64,000 nt of DNA from Atopobium minutum (GCA_900105895.1 FNSH01000001.1:1286001-1350000); one strand, 5' to 3'. Numbered from the stretch's first letter, positions 1-8,058 are shown. Program-made: numbers and translations. Notes: a model not told the origin generated them from the letters alone.

Positions 1-208
1 CCAGTCCAATATTTGGGCTGCATTTGCCGAGAAGGGCGTTGGCGCAAATCTCCAGCACTACAACCCTGTTATTGATGACAAGCTAGCAGAGCTGTTTGAC
101 GTTCCTCAGGGCTATACTCTTGTTGCACAAATGGTATTTGGTGGCATTGCTGCTGTTCCTGACGATAAGCCCGCAGATGATGGTACACGCGTAAAGGTTG
201 TTCGCTAA
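1..208 (+). CDS. nitroreductase family protein, 3' end only
   Basis: The reading frame is open from the window edge to TAA at 206-208 and gives the last 68 residues of a protein whose start lies outside. The tail contains GANLQHYNP and YTLVAQMVFGG, which I recognise as the C-terminal signature of the FMN-dependent nitroreductase group resembling YdgI/Frm2. Such enzymes reduce nitro compounds or quinones with NAD(P)H in the cytoplasm; the true substrate is unknown. A hairpin terminator follows 37 bases later, so this gene ends its own transcript before csoR. Confidence 0.75.
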   Translation, partial: QSNIWAAFAEKGVGANLQHYNPVIDDKLAELFDVPQGYTLVAQMVFGGIAAVPDDKPADDGTRVKVVR

Positions 209-245
209 GAGCTTGGCTTTGCAACACGAGAAAGACTTGATACAG

Positions 246-280
246 CCGAGGTAACGAGTGTTTTGTTGCCTCGGTTTTTT
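246..280 (+). terminator. Rho-independent terminator of the nitroreductase gene
   Basis: A 10-base stem (CCGAGGTAAC at 246-255 with GTTGCCTCGG at 265-274, one G-U pair) closes a 9-base loop and is followed directly by six T residues. Confidence 0.85.
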
Positions 281-281
281 C

Positions 282-343
282 TTGTTTATATATACCTCTA
301 TGGGGTATAGTAGATTCAGGTATAAAAACCCCTTGGGGGTATA
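282..343 (+). promoter_or_regulatory. csoR-copA promoter with two CsoR-type operators
   Basis: A promoter is visible as TTGTTT (282-287), an 18-base spacer and TATAGT (306-311). Inside the spacer and -10 lies a G/C-block inverted repeat, TATACC-TCTAT-GGGGTATA (291-309). A second one, ACCCCTTGGGGGTATA, lies around 328-343 just before the csoR ribosome site. Both resemble the known CsoR operator form (TACCC/GGGTA blocks). Placement over the core promoter fits repression relieved by Cu(I). Confidence 0.7.
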
Positions 344-357
344 TTGAGGAGTGAGCC

Positions 358-657
358 ATGACCGAGTGCCCAACCTGCCATATAAAGCATACGCCCCGCT
401 CTGAGCAGCTCGTAAAGGATACAACGACACGCCTTAATCGTGCGATTGGCCAGCTTAACGGTGTTAAGCAGATGATTGAAGAAGGCCGGTACTGTGGGGA
501 TGTGCTGGTGCAATTAGCAGCTGCGCAAAGTGCTGTTAAGGCGGTCTCTCGCATGCTGCTGGAAGACCATCTGCAAAGTTGCGTTGTAGAAGAAATCCAG
601 CAGGGCAACACAGAGGTTATTTCAGAGGTTGTAGACCTCCTCAAGAAGTTCTCGTAA
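358..657 (+). CDS. csoR: copper-sensing transcriptional repressor, CsoR family
   Basis: This 99-residue protein is an all-helical DUF156/CsoR repressor. The Cu(I) ligand triad of the family is present as C46, H71 and C75 (in RYCGDV and EDHLQSC), which separates it from FrmR and RcnR types. An additional N-terminal C4-x2-C7-H8 is not part of the usual triad. The start is supported by TGAGGAG eight bases upstream. It lies nine bases before copA and downstream of two CsoR-like operators, so it very probably autoregulates and controls copA in response to copper. Confidence 0.92.
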   Translation: MTECPTCHIKHTPRSEQLVKDTTTRLNRAIGQLNGVKQMIEEGRYCGDVLVQLAAAQSAVKAVSRMLLEDHLQSCVVEEIQQGNTEVISEVVDLLKKFS

Positions 658-666
658 GGAAGCACT

Positions 667-3498
667 ATGGATACACAACATGATCCTTCGTCCAGCACTG
701 CTGTTGAGGTATTTGACATTGAGGGCATGACCTGTGCAGCATGTCAAGCGCGTGTCCAAGCCGTTACCAATGCGGTCGATGGCGTGGAATCCGCGCGGGT
801 TAATCTGCTCAAAAATTCAATGGAGGTCAGCTATGACGGCAACGCTCAAACTATTGAGGCTATTGTAAAGGCTGTCGATAAGGCCGGGTATAGCGCAACG
901 CCTCGCACCGTAGCTGAGGTCTTCTCGTCTCATGCAAATGCAGGCATAGGAGGCGGGGCATCGGCCGCCGTTTTGGGTGCAACGGTTAATCCGGCGCACA
1001 ACGCACAAAAGGCCATTGACCATAAGCGCATGCAGCTTATCTGGTCGATGGTATTCTCGGTACCTTTGTTTTATGTAGCTATGAGTCCCATGTTCGGATG
1101 GCCTTTGCCGTTTGCTTTGGGCAGCATGCAGGGCATGGGCGTTCGTGCGTTGTTGGAGCTGGTGCTTGCAACGCCCATCCTGTTTGTTAATCGAGAATAC
1201 TTTGTGATGGGCTTTAAGTCTTTGTTCCATGGGGCGCCTAATATGGATGCCCTGATAGCTTTGGGTTCAGCCGCTTCGTATGCCTATAGTTTGGTGGCTC
1301 TGTTCCAGATTATGTGGGGCTATGGCTTTGGCAATACCCAGCTGGTAATGAGCGTGGCGCATGAGCTGTATTTTGATTCTGCGGGTATGATTTTGACGCT
1401 CATCACCTTGGGCAAGTTTTTTGAAGCGCGTGCTAAAGGTAAAACCACCAATGCTATTTCCGCTTTGATGGATCTCTCTCCTAAAACGGCAACGCTTTTG
1501 CGTGAGGGCAAGGAGCTTGTGGTGCCCACCGACCACGTGGCTGTTGGCGATGTGGTTGTGGTGCGTGCGGGACAGTCGGTACCGGTAGATGGCACGATTC
1601 TTGAGGGTTCGGGTGTGTTGGATGAATCCGCCATTACCGGAGAGCCGCTGCCTGTGACCAAGCAGGCGGGTGAGCAGGTAGTTGGTGCCACGGTTTCTAA
1701 AGGCGGCTGGTTTACCATGCGCGCCGATGCCGTTGGAGAAAACACTGCTCTTGCAGGTATTATTCGTCTGGTGGATGAGGCAACCAATACTAAAGCACCT
1801 ATTCAACGGGTGGCAGATAGTATTGCAGGCGTATTTGTGCCTATAGTTATGGTTTTGGCAGCGCTTACCTTTGCAGCATGGTTACTTATTTTTGCTCCCG
1901 GTGAGGTTGCGGTAGCACTTAATCATGCGGTATCCGTGCTGGTAATCTCTTGCCCCTGTGCATTGGGATTGGCGACACCAACTGCGGTTATGGTGGGCAC
2001 GGGGCGTGGTGCTAAATTTGGGATTCTCATTAAAGATGCAGAGGTGCTCGAAACAGCGGGTGCTTTGGATACCGTGGTATTTGATAAAACGGGCACCATT
2101 ACAGAAGGTAAACCCAGTGTGGTTACCATAGTTTCAGCGCAAGGAGTAAGCGAAGCTGAGCTTTTAGGCTATGCGCTTGCTATTGAGTCTAAATCCGAGC
2201 ATCCTTTGGCAGATGCCGTAGTTGCTTATGCGAGCAAAAAGCTGGAAGCGCTTACAGGCGACGCAGTTGGTACGGGTAACACAGCTGACGCAGGTGGTAC
2301 GGGTAACACAGCTGACGCAGACAGCGCGGCGGCGCAGGTACAAAAGCTCCAGGCAGCTGTGGTTGAGAACTTTAGCCAAGTGGCAGGAGCAGGGCTGGTT
2401 GCTTATGTAGATGGCAAGCTGGTCCTTGCTGGTAATGCGTCTCACCTGCAGGCACATGAGGTTTCGATCACAGAACTTCTCGCTGATGCAGATGTGTGGA
2501 TGGAACAAGGAGCAACGCCACTGTTCTTTAGTGCGGACGGTCGTGCGCTGGGCATGATTGCGGTGAGCGATGCTATAAAGGTGCAGTCTGCGTCTGCGGT
2601 GAAGCGCCTTCATGAGTTGGGACTGCATACTATTATGCTTACGGGTGATCAGGAAAAGACTGCCCGTGTCGTTGCGCAGGCAGTGGGTGTGGATGAGGTT
2701 ATTGCTGGTGTGCTTCCGGATCAGAAGGAGCATACGATTAGAGAGCTGCAGGCCTCTGGCAAAACGGTTGCTATGGTGGGCGACGGTATCAATGATGCAC
2801 CCGCACTGGCACGAGCAGATGTAGGCATCGCTATTGGCGCTGGTACCGACATTGCTATCAGTTCTGCCCAAGTGGTGCTCATGCATTCCAATCCTGCAGA
2901 TGTAGCAACAGCCATCGAGCTCTCCCGTGCCACTTTGACTGACATCCATCAGAATCTGTTCTGGGCGTTGTTCTATAACGTCATTTGTATTCCGGTTGCC
3001 ATGGGTGTGCTGGTTCCCTTTGGCATTACGCTCAATCCCATGATTGGTGCGCTGGCCATGGGCTTCTCGTCCGTGTTTGTGGTGTCCAATGCCTTGCGTC
3101 TGTTTGGCTGGAGACCGCGCGTTGCGCCACATGCTCAGGATGATGGGGTTTCTCAGCAGGTAGCCCACACAAATGTCCACAATACCAGCGCTCATGGTGA
3201 AAATACTGACAATACCAGCGCTGACGATAAAACAACTGACGATACCAATGCTTCTGGAGAAGCTCAAGAGAAAGGAAATGCTCCTATGGCAGCCAAGACA
3301 CTTACTATTGATGGTATGAAGTGCGAGCACTGCGCAGCGCATGTAACCGAGGCGCTTGAAGGCGTGCGCGGTGTAAAAAATGTGCGGGTATCACTTGATG
3401 ACAAGACCGCTACGCTTGATGCGGGTTTGTTGGTGTCTGACAACAAGCTCATCAAAGCGGTTGAGCAGGCAGGGTATACGGTTACCAACATTGCGTAA
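667..3498 (+). CDS. copA: copper-exporting P1B-type ATPase with HMA domains at both ends
   Basis: This 943-residue membrane ATPase exports Cu(I). In order: an N-terminal heavy-metal-associated (HMA) domain with GMTCAAC (C23, C26), membrane helices, the TGE actuator loop, the metal-binding CPC of SCPCALG (C429, C431), the phosphorylated Asp of DKTGT (D473), the GDGIND hinge, a low-complexity Asn/Thr/Asp linker, and a second HMA domain with GMKCEHC (C886, C889) at the extreme C-terminus. A C-terminal HMA is uncommon; most CopA proteins keep them at the N-terminus. The nucleotide-binding domain carries a 27-base duplicated segment that adds GTGNTADA repeats. RBS AAGGA precedes the ATG. It is co-transcribed with csoR. 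Confidence 0.95.
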   Translation: MDTQHDPSSSTAVEVFDIEGMTCAACQARVQAVTNAVDGVESARVNLLKNSMEVSYDGNAQTIEAIVKAVDKAGYSATPRTVAEVFSSHANAGIGGGASAAVLGATVNPAHNAQKAIDHKRMQLIWSMVFSVPLFYVAMSPMFGWPLPFALGSMQGMGVRALLELVLATPILFVNREYFVMGFKSLFHGAPNMDALIALGSAASYAYSLVALFQIMWGYGFGNTQLVMSVAHELYFDSAGMILTLITLGKFFEARAKGKTTNAISALMDLSPKTATLLREGKELVVPTDHVAVGDVVVVRAGQSVPVDGTILEGSGVLDESAITGEPLPVTKQAGEQVVGATVSKGGWFTMRADAVGENTALAGIIRLVDEATNTKAPIQRVADSIAGVFVPIVMVLAALTFAAWLLIFAPGEVAVALNHAVSVLVISCPCALGLATPTAVMVGTGRGAKFGILIKDAEVLETAGALDTVVFDKTGTITEGKPSVVTIVSAQGVSEAELLGYALAIESKSEHPLADAVVAYASKKLEALTGDAVGTGNTADAGGTGNTADADSAAAQVQKLQAAVVENFSQVAGAGLVAYVDGKLVLAGNASHLQAHEVSITELLADADVWMEQGATPLFFSADGRALGMIAVSDAIKVQSASAVKRLHELGLHTIMLTGDQEKTARVVAQAVGVDEVIAGVLPDQKEHTIRELQASGKTVAMVGDGINDAPALARADVGIAIGAGTDIAISSAQVVLMHSNPADVATAIELSRATLTDIHQNLFWALFYNVICIPVAMGVLVPFGITLNPMIGALAMGFSSVFVVSNALRLFGWRPRVAPHAQDDGVSQQVAHTNVHNTSAHGENTDNTSADDKTTDDTNASGEAQEKGNAPMAAKTLTIDGMKCEHCAAHVTEALEGVRGVKNVRVSLDDKTATLDAGLLVSDNKLIKAVEQAGYTVTNIA
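2269..2320 (+). repeat. two-copy in-frame tandem repeat in copA
   Basis: A 25-base unit beginning GGTACGGGTAACACAG occurs at 2269-2293 and again, identical, at 2296-2320 (period 27). Being a multiple of three it keeps frame and inserts nine residues. It is a likely site of slippage-driven length variation in the nucleotide-binding domain of CopA. Confidence 0.9.
3286..3498 (+). CDS. possible internal start giving a free CopZ-like copper chaperone
   Basis: An in-frame ATG at 3286 within copA is preceded by AAAGGA (3271-3276) with a 9-base spacing, as good a ribosome site as those of ordinary genes here. Translation from it would give a 70-residue protein consisting of exactly one HMA domain (GMKCEHC near residue 10, ferredoxin-like fold length), the size and form of CopZ chaperones. 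The sequence immediately upstream encodes only a low-complexity linker, so the start coincides with the domain border. No separate copZ exists next to csoR-copA. Independent production of the domain is inference. Confidence 0.45.
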   Translation: MAAKTLTIDGMKCEHCAAHVTEALEGVRGVKNVRVSLDDKTATLDAGLLVSDNKLIKAVEQAGYTVTNIA

Positions 3499-3508
3499 GG
3501 CATAAGAA

Positions 3509-3600
3509 GTCTGTCGGCGCCGGCACTGGTACTAGCACTGGTATCGGCATCGGCATCGGCCTCGGTATCGGCACCGATACTGGCGTCGACACCAGCGCGC
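3509..3600. repeat. intergenic degenerate GGYATC hexamer repeat
   Basis: Between copA and znuB is a run of GGCATC/GGTATC/GGCACT hexamers (clearest around 3541-3570), GC-rich and without a start codon or ribosome site. It carries no gene that I can support. Such a repeat may be replication slippage or the remnant of a repetitive coding linker. Confidence 0.65.
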
Positions 3601-3616
3601 TTTTATCGAGAAGTTC

Positions 3617-4420
3617 TTATCGAGAAGCCCTTGTCATAAGTGAGCGGATCGCAAAGATAATCGCAAGCAGTGCCACGGAAAGTAGCACAATGGTGCCGCC
3701 TGGCTTTAGGCCAAGATAGAAAGAGATGGTAAGTCCCACAAGGGTGGAAATAACTCCCACGCTGCAGGCAACAAGACAGGTGGTCTTCCAGCTTTTTGCG
3801 AGCTGAAGCGCACAAGCAACGGGGACCACCATCATGGAAGAAACCATGAGCGAACCAACCGTGCGTGAAGCTACGGCAACTATCAGAGCTGTGATGGCTA
3901 TAAAACTGGCGTTCATGAGCGGCACATTAACACCGCAGATACGCGCTTGCGTCTCATCATAGGCAAGCAAAAAGAGCGAGCGTCGTGCACTAAAACAAAA
4001 CAGGACTGCCACTGCTGTAACAGCTATCACAAACAGGGTTTCCTCGTTAGAAACGGTAAGAATACTGCCAAACAAAAACGCACTAAAATTGGCAGCGTTT
4101 GGCACAAAACCAGAGAGTACACCCGCTAAACCAATGCCTGCCGCAAGGACTACGGCCACAGCAAGTTCAGACTGCTCTTTAAAGCGCTTGCGAATGGCCT
4201 CTATACAAAAGGCTCCGGCTAAACAGGCAGCAGCGGCACCAAAGACCGGATTGATACCGGCGATAAGCCCTGCCGCTACGCCTGCAAGGGATGTGTGGGA
4301 CAGAGCGTCGCCTACCATAGAAAGTCTGCGCAGCACAACCGTAACGCCAATAAGGGGCAGAGTAATACCAAGCAGCAAACCAATGATAAGACTGCGCTGC
4401 ATGAAGGCATAAGCTAACAT
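3617..4420 (-). CDS. znuB: zinc/manganese ABC transporter permease
   Basis: This 267-residue, very hydrophobic protein with about seven to eight membrane segments matches the ABC-3 family (ZnuB/MtsC/TroC). The conserved stretch GDALSHTSLAGVAAG near residues 36-50 is diagnostic. It forms the membrane channel for metal passed on by the lipoprotein ZnuA and is powered by ZnuC. It is the last gene of the leftward zur-znuA-znuC-znuB unit and starts immediately after the ZnuC stop. Zinc rather than manganese is inferred from the His-rich loop of the binding protein and the adjacent Fur/Zur-type regulator. Confidence 0.88.
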   Translation of the reverse strand: MLAYAFMQRSLIIGLLLGITLPLIGVTVVLRRLSMVGDALSHTSLAGVAAGLIAGINPVFGAAAACLAGAFCIEAIRKRFKEQSELAVAVVLAAGIGLAGVLSGFVPNAANFSAFLFGSILTVSNEETLFVIAVTAVAVLFCFSARRSLFLLAYDETQARICGVNVPLMNASFIAITALIVAVASRTVGSLMVSSMMVVPVACALQLAKSWKTTCLVACSVGVISTLVGLTISFYLGLKPGGTIVLLSVALLAIIFAIRSLMTRASR

Positions 4421-5185
4421 TTATCCCTCCTGCTTAGGAGACATGCCAAAAGAGGGGTACAAACAACCGCCTTCGAGCGACAACTGCTGACCACCTGCCA
4501 GGTCAATTGCTTCTTTATCGTGCGTTACTAGTAGCACCGAGAGTGTACGCTGCTGCTTAAGGCTGCCGATAAGTTCAAAGAAATCGCAGGTGCTTGCCTG
4601 GTCAATGCCGGTAGTGGGTTCATCGAGAATCAGCAGGTCAGGCTTAGAGACAAGCGATGCTGCAAGGCGTACTCGCTGCAGTTGCCCTCCGGAAAGGCTG
4701 CCAATAACGTGCTGCGCAAAGTCCTGCATGCCCACCTGCTCCAAGGTCTCAAGCGCACGAGCACGATGAGCCTTCTTGTTATGAGTTCCAGTACTGCTGG
4801 TCTGTGGGGTTTTTGGCATCCGTATTGGTACGCTTGTCTGCATACTTGCTTGCACAAGTTCCAAAGCGGTGGCCGGAAAACGAAGCACGCTGGTAGGCGG
4901 CAGCTGTTGAACGTAGCCAATGCGATCCCAGTTTGTAAAGCGTGTGGCAGTGATGCCAAAAAGTTTTGCGTGGCCTGAATTGGGGATGAGCTCACCAAGA
5001 GCAGTTTTTATAAGGGTGGATTTACCCGCGCCATTGGCGCCAAGCAAAACTAACGTATCTCCCCAGCCAAGCTCGAGAGATACGTTAGATAGTATTTGTT
5101 TTTTGCCCAAACGTACGCTTACCTCGGCAAGCGATAAGGGCAACGCGGCACGCTCATTATCCGCGCCGCGTGTTTTATCTATCAC
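4421..5185 (-). CDS. znuC: zinc/manganese ABC transporter ATPase
   Basis: This 254-residue cytoplasmic ATPase energises zinc import. Visible motifs are Walker A GANGAGKST, the signature LSGGQLQRV, Walker B DLLILDEPT and the switch histidine in LLVTHD. An approximately 20-residue insert rich in Thr/Lys (around PKTPQTSSTGTHNKKAH) sits before the signature. The start codon overlaps the stop of znuA by four bases, and the next gene follows without gap, so the transporter genes look translationally coupled. Confidence 0.92.
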   Translation of the reverse strand: MIDKTRGADNERAALPLSLAEVSVRLGKKQILSNVSLELGWGDTLVLLGANGAGKSTLIKTALGELIPNSGHAKLFGITATRFTNWDRIGYVQQLPPTSVLRFPATALELVQASMQTSVPIRMPKTPQTSSTGTHNKKAHRARALETLEQVGMQDFAQHVIGSLSGGQLQRVRLAASLVSKPDLLILDEPTTGIDQASTCDFFELIGSLKQQRTLSVLLVTHDKEAIDLAGGQQLSLEGGCLYPSFGMSPKQEG

Positions 5186-6174
5186 GAAAGTGCACCTACC
5201 AGTTTCTTTAGATTAGAACGCATGACGGAAAAGTAGTCTTCTCCAGCAGCGATCTCGTCATCGCTCAGGCCCTCCAAGGGGTTAAGCTCTTCCATCTTTG
5301 CACCGGTTTCCTCGGCAATTGCCTTAGCTACTTTAGGGCTGACCAGCTCTTCACTAAAGATGGTGCTCACCTTGTTGTTCTTAACATATTCTGCAATTTC
5401 TGCCATACGCTTTGCATCGGGCTCAGCCTCGGCATCAATGTCGCCAATGGAGTACTGGGTAAGGCCATACTCATTGCAGAGGTATCCAAAAGCCGCGTGG
5501 GAAACAACAACGGTTTTCTGTAAAACGCCTGCTAGCTGGTCTGAGAATTCGCTATCCAGTTTGTCGCACTCAGCTTCCCACTTGCTAAAGTTGGAGGTGT
5601 AGCTCTCTTTATTATCAGGATCCAGCTCAACCAAGGCATTCATAATGTTCTTCATCTCTGCTTTGGCATTTTTTGGATCGAGCCATACGTGAGGATCGTA
5701 TGCACCATGCTCATGCTCGTCATGATCATCGTGCTTATCCTCGTGTTCGTGTTCGGGGTCCGTTTTGTCTGCCTCTAATAACGTAATGCCCTCGGATGCA
5801 GCAATTGCCTTTGGCGCGGTGTCCCCCAGGCTCTTGAGTGTGTCATCCACCCAGTGCTCCATGCCAGCTCCGTTGTAAATCAGCAGCTTAGCATTGGTAA
5901 ACTGAATCATATCAGAGGTTGAAGGCTCCCAGTCATGTGGTTCGGTACCAGTGGGAACAAGCGTCTTGACCTCGATTTTATCGCCACCAATTTTTTGGGC
6001 AAAGTCCGCTATGGGATAAAAGCTTGCAAGTACCTGTAGCTTAGAGTCCTTGGCAGCTCCGTTGGTGCCTGCAGGTTTATTACAGCCCGAAAGTCCTAGC
6101 AGGGTAGGGGCAACCACACATGCGGTAGCTCCACTCAGGCGTAAAAAGTCTGCGCGCGTCATGTTCTTGTGCAT
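5182..6174 (-). CDS. znuA: zinc-binding lipoprotein of the ABC transporter
   Basis: This is a metal-binding (cluster 9) solute-binding protein of 330 residues. I chose the ATG at 6174 because GGAGAAGG precedes it; the longer frame to 6234 has no such site and would run into the upstream gene. The N-terminus is a lipoprotein signal with lipobox LSGC (C31). Metal-ligand positions include H80 (in GTEPHDWEP) and H162 (in YDPHVW). A His/Asp/Glu-rich loop at about residues 141-156 is the feature that marks zinc-specific members. It would capture Zn2+ outside the membrane and pass it to ZnuBC. Confidence 0.92.
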   Translation of the reverse strand: MHKNMTRADFLRLSGATACVVAPTLLGLSGCNKPAGTNGAAKDSKLQVLASFYPIADFAQKIGGDKIEVKTLVPTGTEPHDWEPSTSDMIQFTNAKLLIYNGAGMEHWVDDTLKSLGDTAPKAIAASEGITLLEADKTDPEHEHEDKHDDHDEHEHGAYDPHVWLDPKNAKAEMKNIMNALVELDPDNKESYTSNFSKWEAECDKLDSEFSDQLAGVLQKTVVVSHAAFGYLCNEYGLTQYSIGDIDAEAEPDAKRMAEIAEYVKNNKVSTIFSEELVSPKVAKAIAEETGAKMEELNPLEGLSDDEIAAGEDYFSVMRSNLKKLVGALS

Positions 6175-6190
6175 GATCCTTCTCCAAAAC

Positions 6191-6601
6191 CTAGTGGTGA
6201 GCTTGGCGAGAAAGGCAATCGGGGCAGGTACCATACAAAACGGTTTTATACGCGTCTATCTCAAAGCCATGATGGGCCTTAATGTGGGAGGTAAAGTCAT
6301 CCACCATATGGCAATCCAAAGGAAATGCCCTACCACATTCCAAACACACCAGCTGAGCAGCGTTTTGCTCGGGGGCTAATCGATAGAGTGCTTCGCCCTT
6401 GGGAGAGATGGCCTTGAGCAGCTCCTGCTTGGCAACAAGGTGCTCCAAATTGCGATAGACCGTGGTCCGCCCAATTTCACTACCAGTCGCGCGCAGGGCT
6501 TCATATACACCGTCTACGGTTAAATAGCGTTGCGTGTTATCCCCGAGGCAGGCGAGAATATCTTCTCGCTGACGAGTTTTGTATGAACCGCGCTGTGACA
6601 T
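6191..6601 (-). CDS. zur: Fur-family metal regulator, probably Zur
   Basis: This 136-residue protein has the Fur family layout: an N-terminal winged helix (TTVYRNLEHL is the recognition region) and a C-terminal dimerisation domain with two structural-zinc CxxC pairs (CLEC and CPDC) plus His residues for the sensor site. It is the first gene of the leftward zinc uptake unit, 16 bases before znuA, and is preceded by a perfect inverted repeat. I infer zinc-dependent autoregulation of the whole unit; iron or manganese sensing cannot be excluded from sequence alone. Confidence 0.82.
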   Translation of the reverse strand: MSQRGSYKTRQREDILACLGDNTQRYLTVDGVYEALRATGSEIGRTTVYRNLEHLVAKQELLKAISPKGEALYRLAPEQNAAQLVCLECGRAFPLDCHMVDDFTSHIKAHHGFEIDAYKTVLYGTCPDCLSRQAHH

Positions 6602-6616
6602 AGCAGAACCTTTCTC

Positions 6617-6639
6617 GTTTCCAATATGAAATTGGAAAC
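6617..6639 (-). promoter_or_regulatory. candidate Zur operator
   Basis: A perfect 9-base inverted repeat, GTTTCCAAT (6617-6625) and ATTGGAAAC (6631-6639) with a 5-base spacer, lies 16 bases upstream of the zur start. Its position and symmetry suit a Fur-family dimer site, and it probably overlaps the promoter of zur-znuACB. Confidence 0.65.
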
Positions 6640-6933
6640 TAAATTCATACTAGGGTAATGAGAGAAGAAGTCAATACGTATTTAATACTCTCACATTACT
6701 GTAGAACGTGCTGTAGAACTTTGCAGGTAGTTTATACCAAAATTCTGAAGAAGCGGTGTGTTGCTAGGGGTATGCTGCTAGGGGCATACTCAAAGCTGTA
6801 GAGGTACTATGAAGCGGGAACGGAAGCGTGTGCATGAGCGCGTCGCGTGCCACCTGGCAGGTGTTGTGCGGGCCGCGTGCTGGGTCTGCGACTGCACGGC
6901 GCGCTGGAGCTGGGGATGTAGGAGAAAGAATCT
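6640..6933. other. intergenic region between zur and the Crp/Fnr gene
   Basis: No gene is supported here. It holds a tandem 14/15-base near-repeat (TGCTAGGGGTATGC then TGCTAGGGGCATAC, about 6770-6798) and a 6-base-arm palindrome CACCTG-G-CAGGTG at 6851-6863. The second half (6820-6920) is markedly more GC-rich than its surroundings. Confidence 0.5.
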
Positions 6934-7569
6934 ATGACCGATAAAGACAAGGTGTATCAGCTGCTGTTTGCACAGGCAACAACAGGTACGCTAGCTCGTG
7001 GTCAGAACTTGTTTCGTGCAGGAGATCCCTGCGATGCCCTGTGGCTGGTTGACTCAGGGCGCTTGCGCTTAGTTTTTGTGCTGCCCGATGGCCGCGAGTG
7101 CGTACGCGACGTGGTGAGTGCTGGGGAAAGTATTGGTATGGCATTGCTGGTAGATAAGGCAGCATATCCTTATACTGCGCAAGCGCTGGATGAGGTGCAG
7201 TATAGACGGGTTTCTTGGCAGCAGGTGCTAGACCTGATGGAGCATACGCCTTCTGTAGCATTGGCGATTTTGCAGGTAATGAGTGTAAAGTTGCGTCAGG
7301 CAAACGAGCAAAATGCTATGCTTGCTCAAAAGAATCCGCTGGTAAGATTGGCAGCATTTTTGCTGGAGCGCTCGGCGCGCTTGCAATCGGGGGCTATTGA
7401 GCTTACGGTGGATGACTTAGGAGCTGCGTGTGGCATGCGTCGCGAGACGGCAAGTCGCAAGGTCGGGGAGCTGCGTGACCTGGGGCTGGTTGAGCGTGTA
7501 GGCCAAAGCGGGATTAGAATCGTAGATAAGGCGGGTCTGCAAAGGCTGGCTGGACGAGTAGAGGGGTAG
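6934..7569 (+). CDS. Crp/Fnr-family transcriptional regulator
   Basis: This 211-residue protein has a cyclic-nucleotide-binding-like beta-roll (RAGDPCDALWLVDSGRLRL near residues 28-46) and a C-terminal winged helix (DLGAACGMRRETASRKVGEL, around residues 155-175). No four-Cys iron-sulfur ligand set of FNR is present, and the cNMP phosphate-binding cassette is not well conserved, so the signal is unknown. RBS GGAGAAAG lies seven bases before ATG. The next gene, dCMP deaminase, starts three bases after its stop, so the two are probably co-transcribed. Confidence 0.88.
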   Translation: MTDKDKVYQLLFAQATTGTLARGQNLFRAGDPCDALWLVDSGRLRLVFVLPDGRECVRDVVSAGESIGMALLVDKAAYPYTAQALDEVQYRRVSWQQVLDLMEHTPSVALAILQVMSVKLRQANEQNAMLAQKNPLVRLAAFLLERSARLQSGAIELTVDDLGAACGMRRETASRKVGELRDLGLVERVGQSGIRIVDKAGLQRLAGRVEG

Positions 7570-7572
7570 CAG

Positions 7573-8043
7573 ATGCCTGACAAGCGCAACGATGTAATTA
7601 GCTGGGACGAGTTCTTTATGAGAGTTGCCATGGCGGCCGCTATGCGTTCCAAGGATCCGCGCACACAGGTGGGCGCATGTATTGCCGACGCACATCACCG
7701 CATTTTGTCTGTGGGTTACAACGGTACGCCTTCTGCGATTTCTGACGATGAATTCCCCTGGGGTGATTCCAGCGACCCTCTGGACGATAAGCACAGCTAT
7801 GTTATCCACGCAGAGGCAAATGCTATCTTGAACTATCGCGGCAACCTCAAAGATATGCAGGGGGCCACGGTGTACGTAACACTGTTCCCCTGTCATGAGT
7901 GTGCCAAGATGCTGGCTCAGGCAGGCATTGGCGAGGTTGTGTACCTATCCGATAAGTACAATGGCACAACCGATAACTTAATCGCTCGTCGCGTTTTGGA
8001 AAACTGTGGCATTGGCTTTAGACAGGTGTTTGTCGCTGACTAA
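7573..8043 (+). CDS. comEB: dCMP deaminase / ComE operon protein 2 family
   Basis: This 156-residue zinc enzyme has the deaminase signature HAEANAIL (zinc His and catalytic Glu) and PCHEC (two zinc Cys). The length and flanking residues (KDPRTQVGACI, YNGTPS) are those of dCMP deaminases, which make dUMP for thymidylate synthesis. It overlaps no neighbour but follows the Crp/Fnr gene by three bases, suggesting an operon. A perfect palindrome follows the stop at 8059-8072. Confidence 0.9.
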   Translation: MPDKRNDVISWDEFFMRVAMAAAMRSKDPRTQVGACIADAHHRILSVGYNGTPSAISDDEFPWGDSSDPLDDKHSYVIHAEANAILNYRGNLKDMQGATVYVTLFPCHECAKMLAQAGIGEVVYLSDKYNGTTDNLIARRVLENCGIGFRQVFVAD

Positions 8044-8058
8044 ATGTGTGTTACAGCA

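Noticed and set aside
2164..3342. 392-residue frame on the minus strand inside copA
   Set aside because: It is antisense to a clear P-type ATPase with intact motifs, has no recognisable domain and no ribosome site; a codon-bias shadow.
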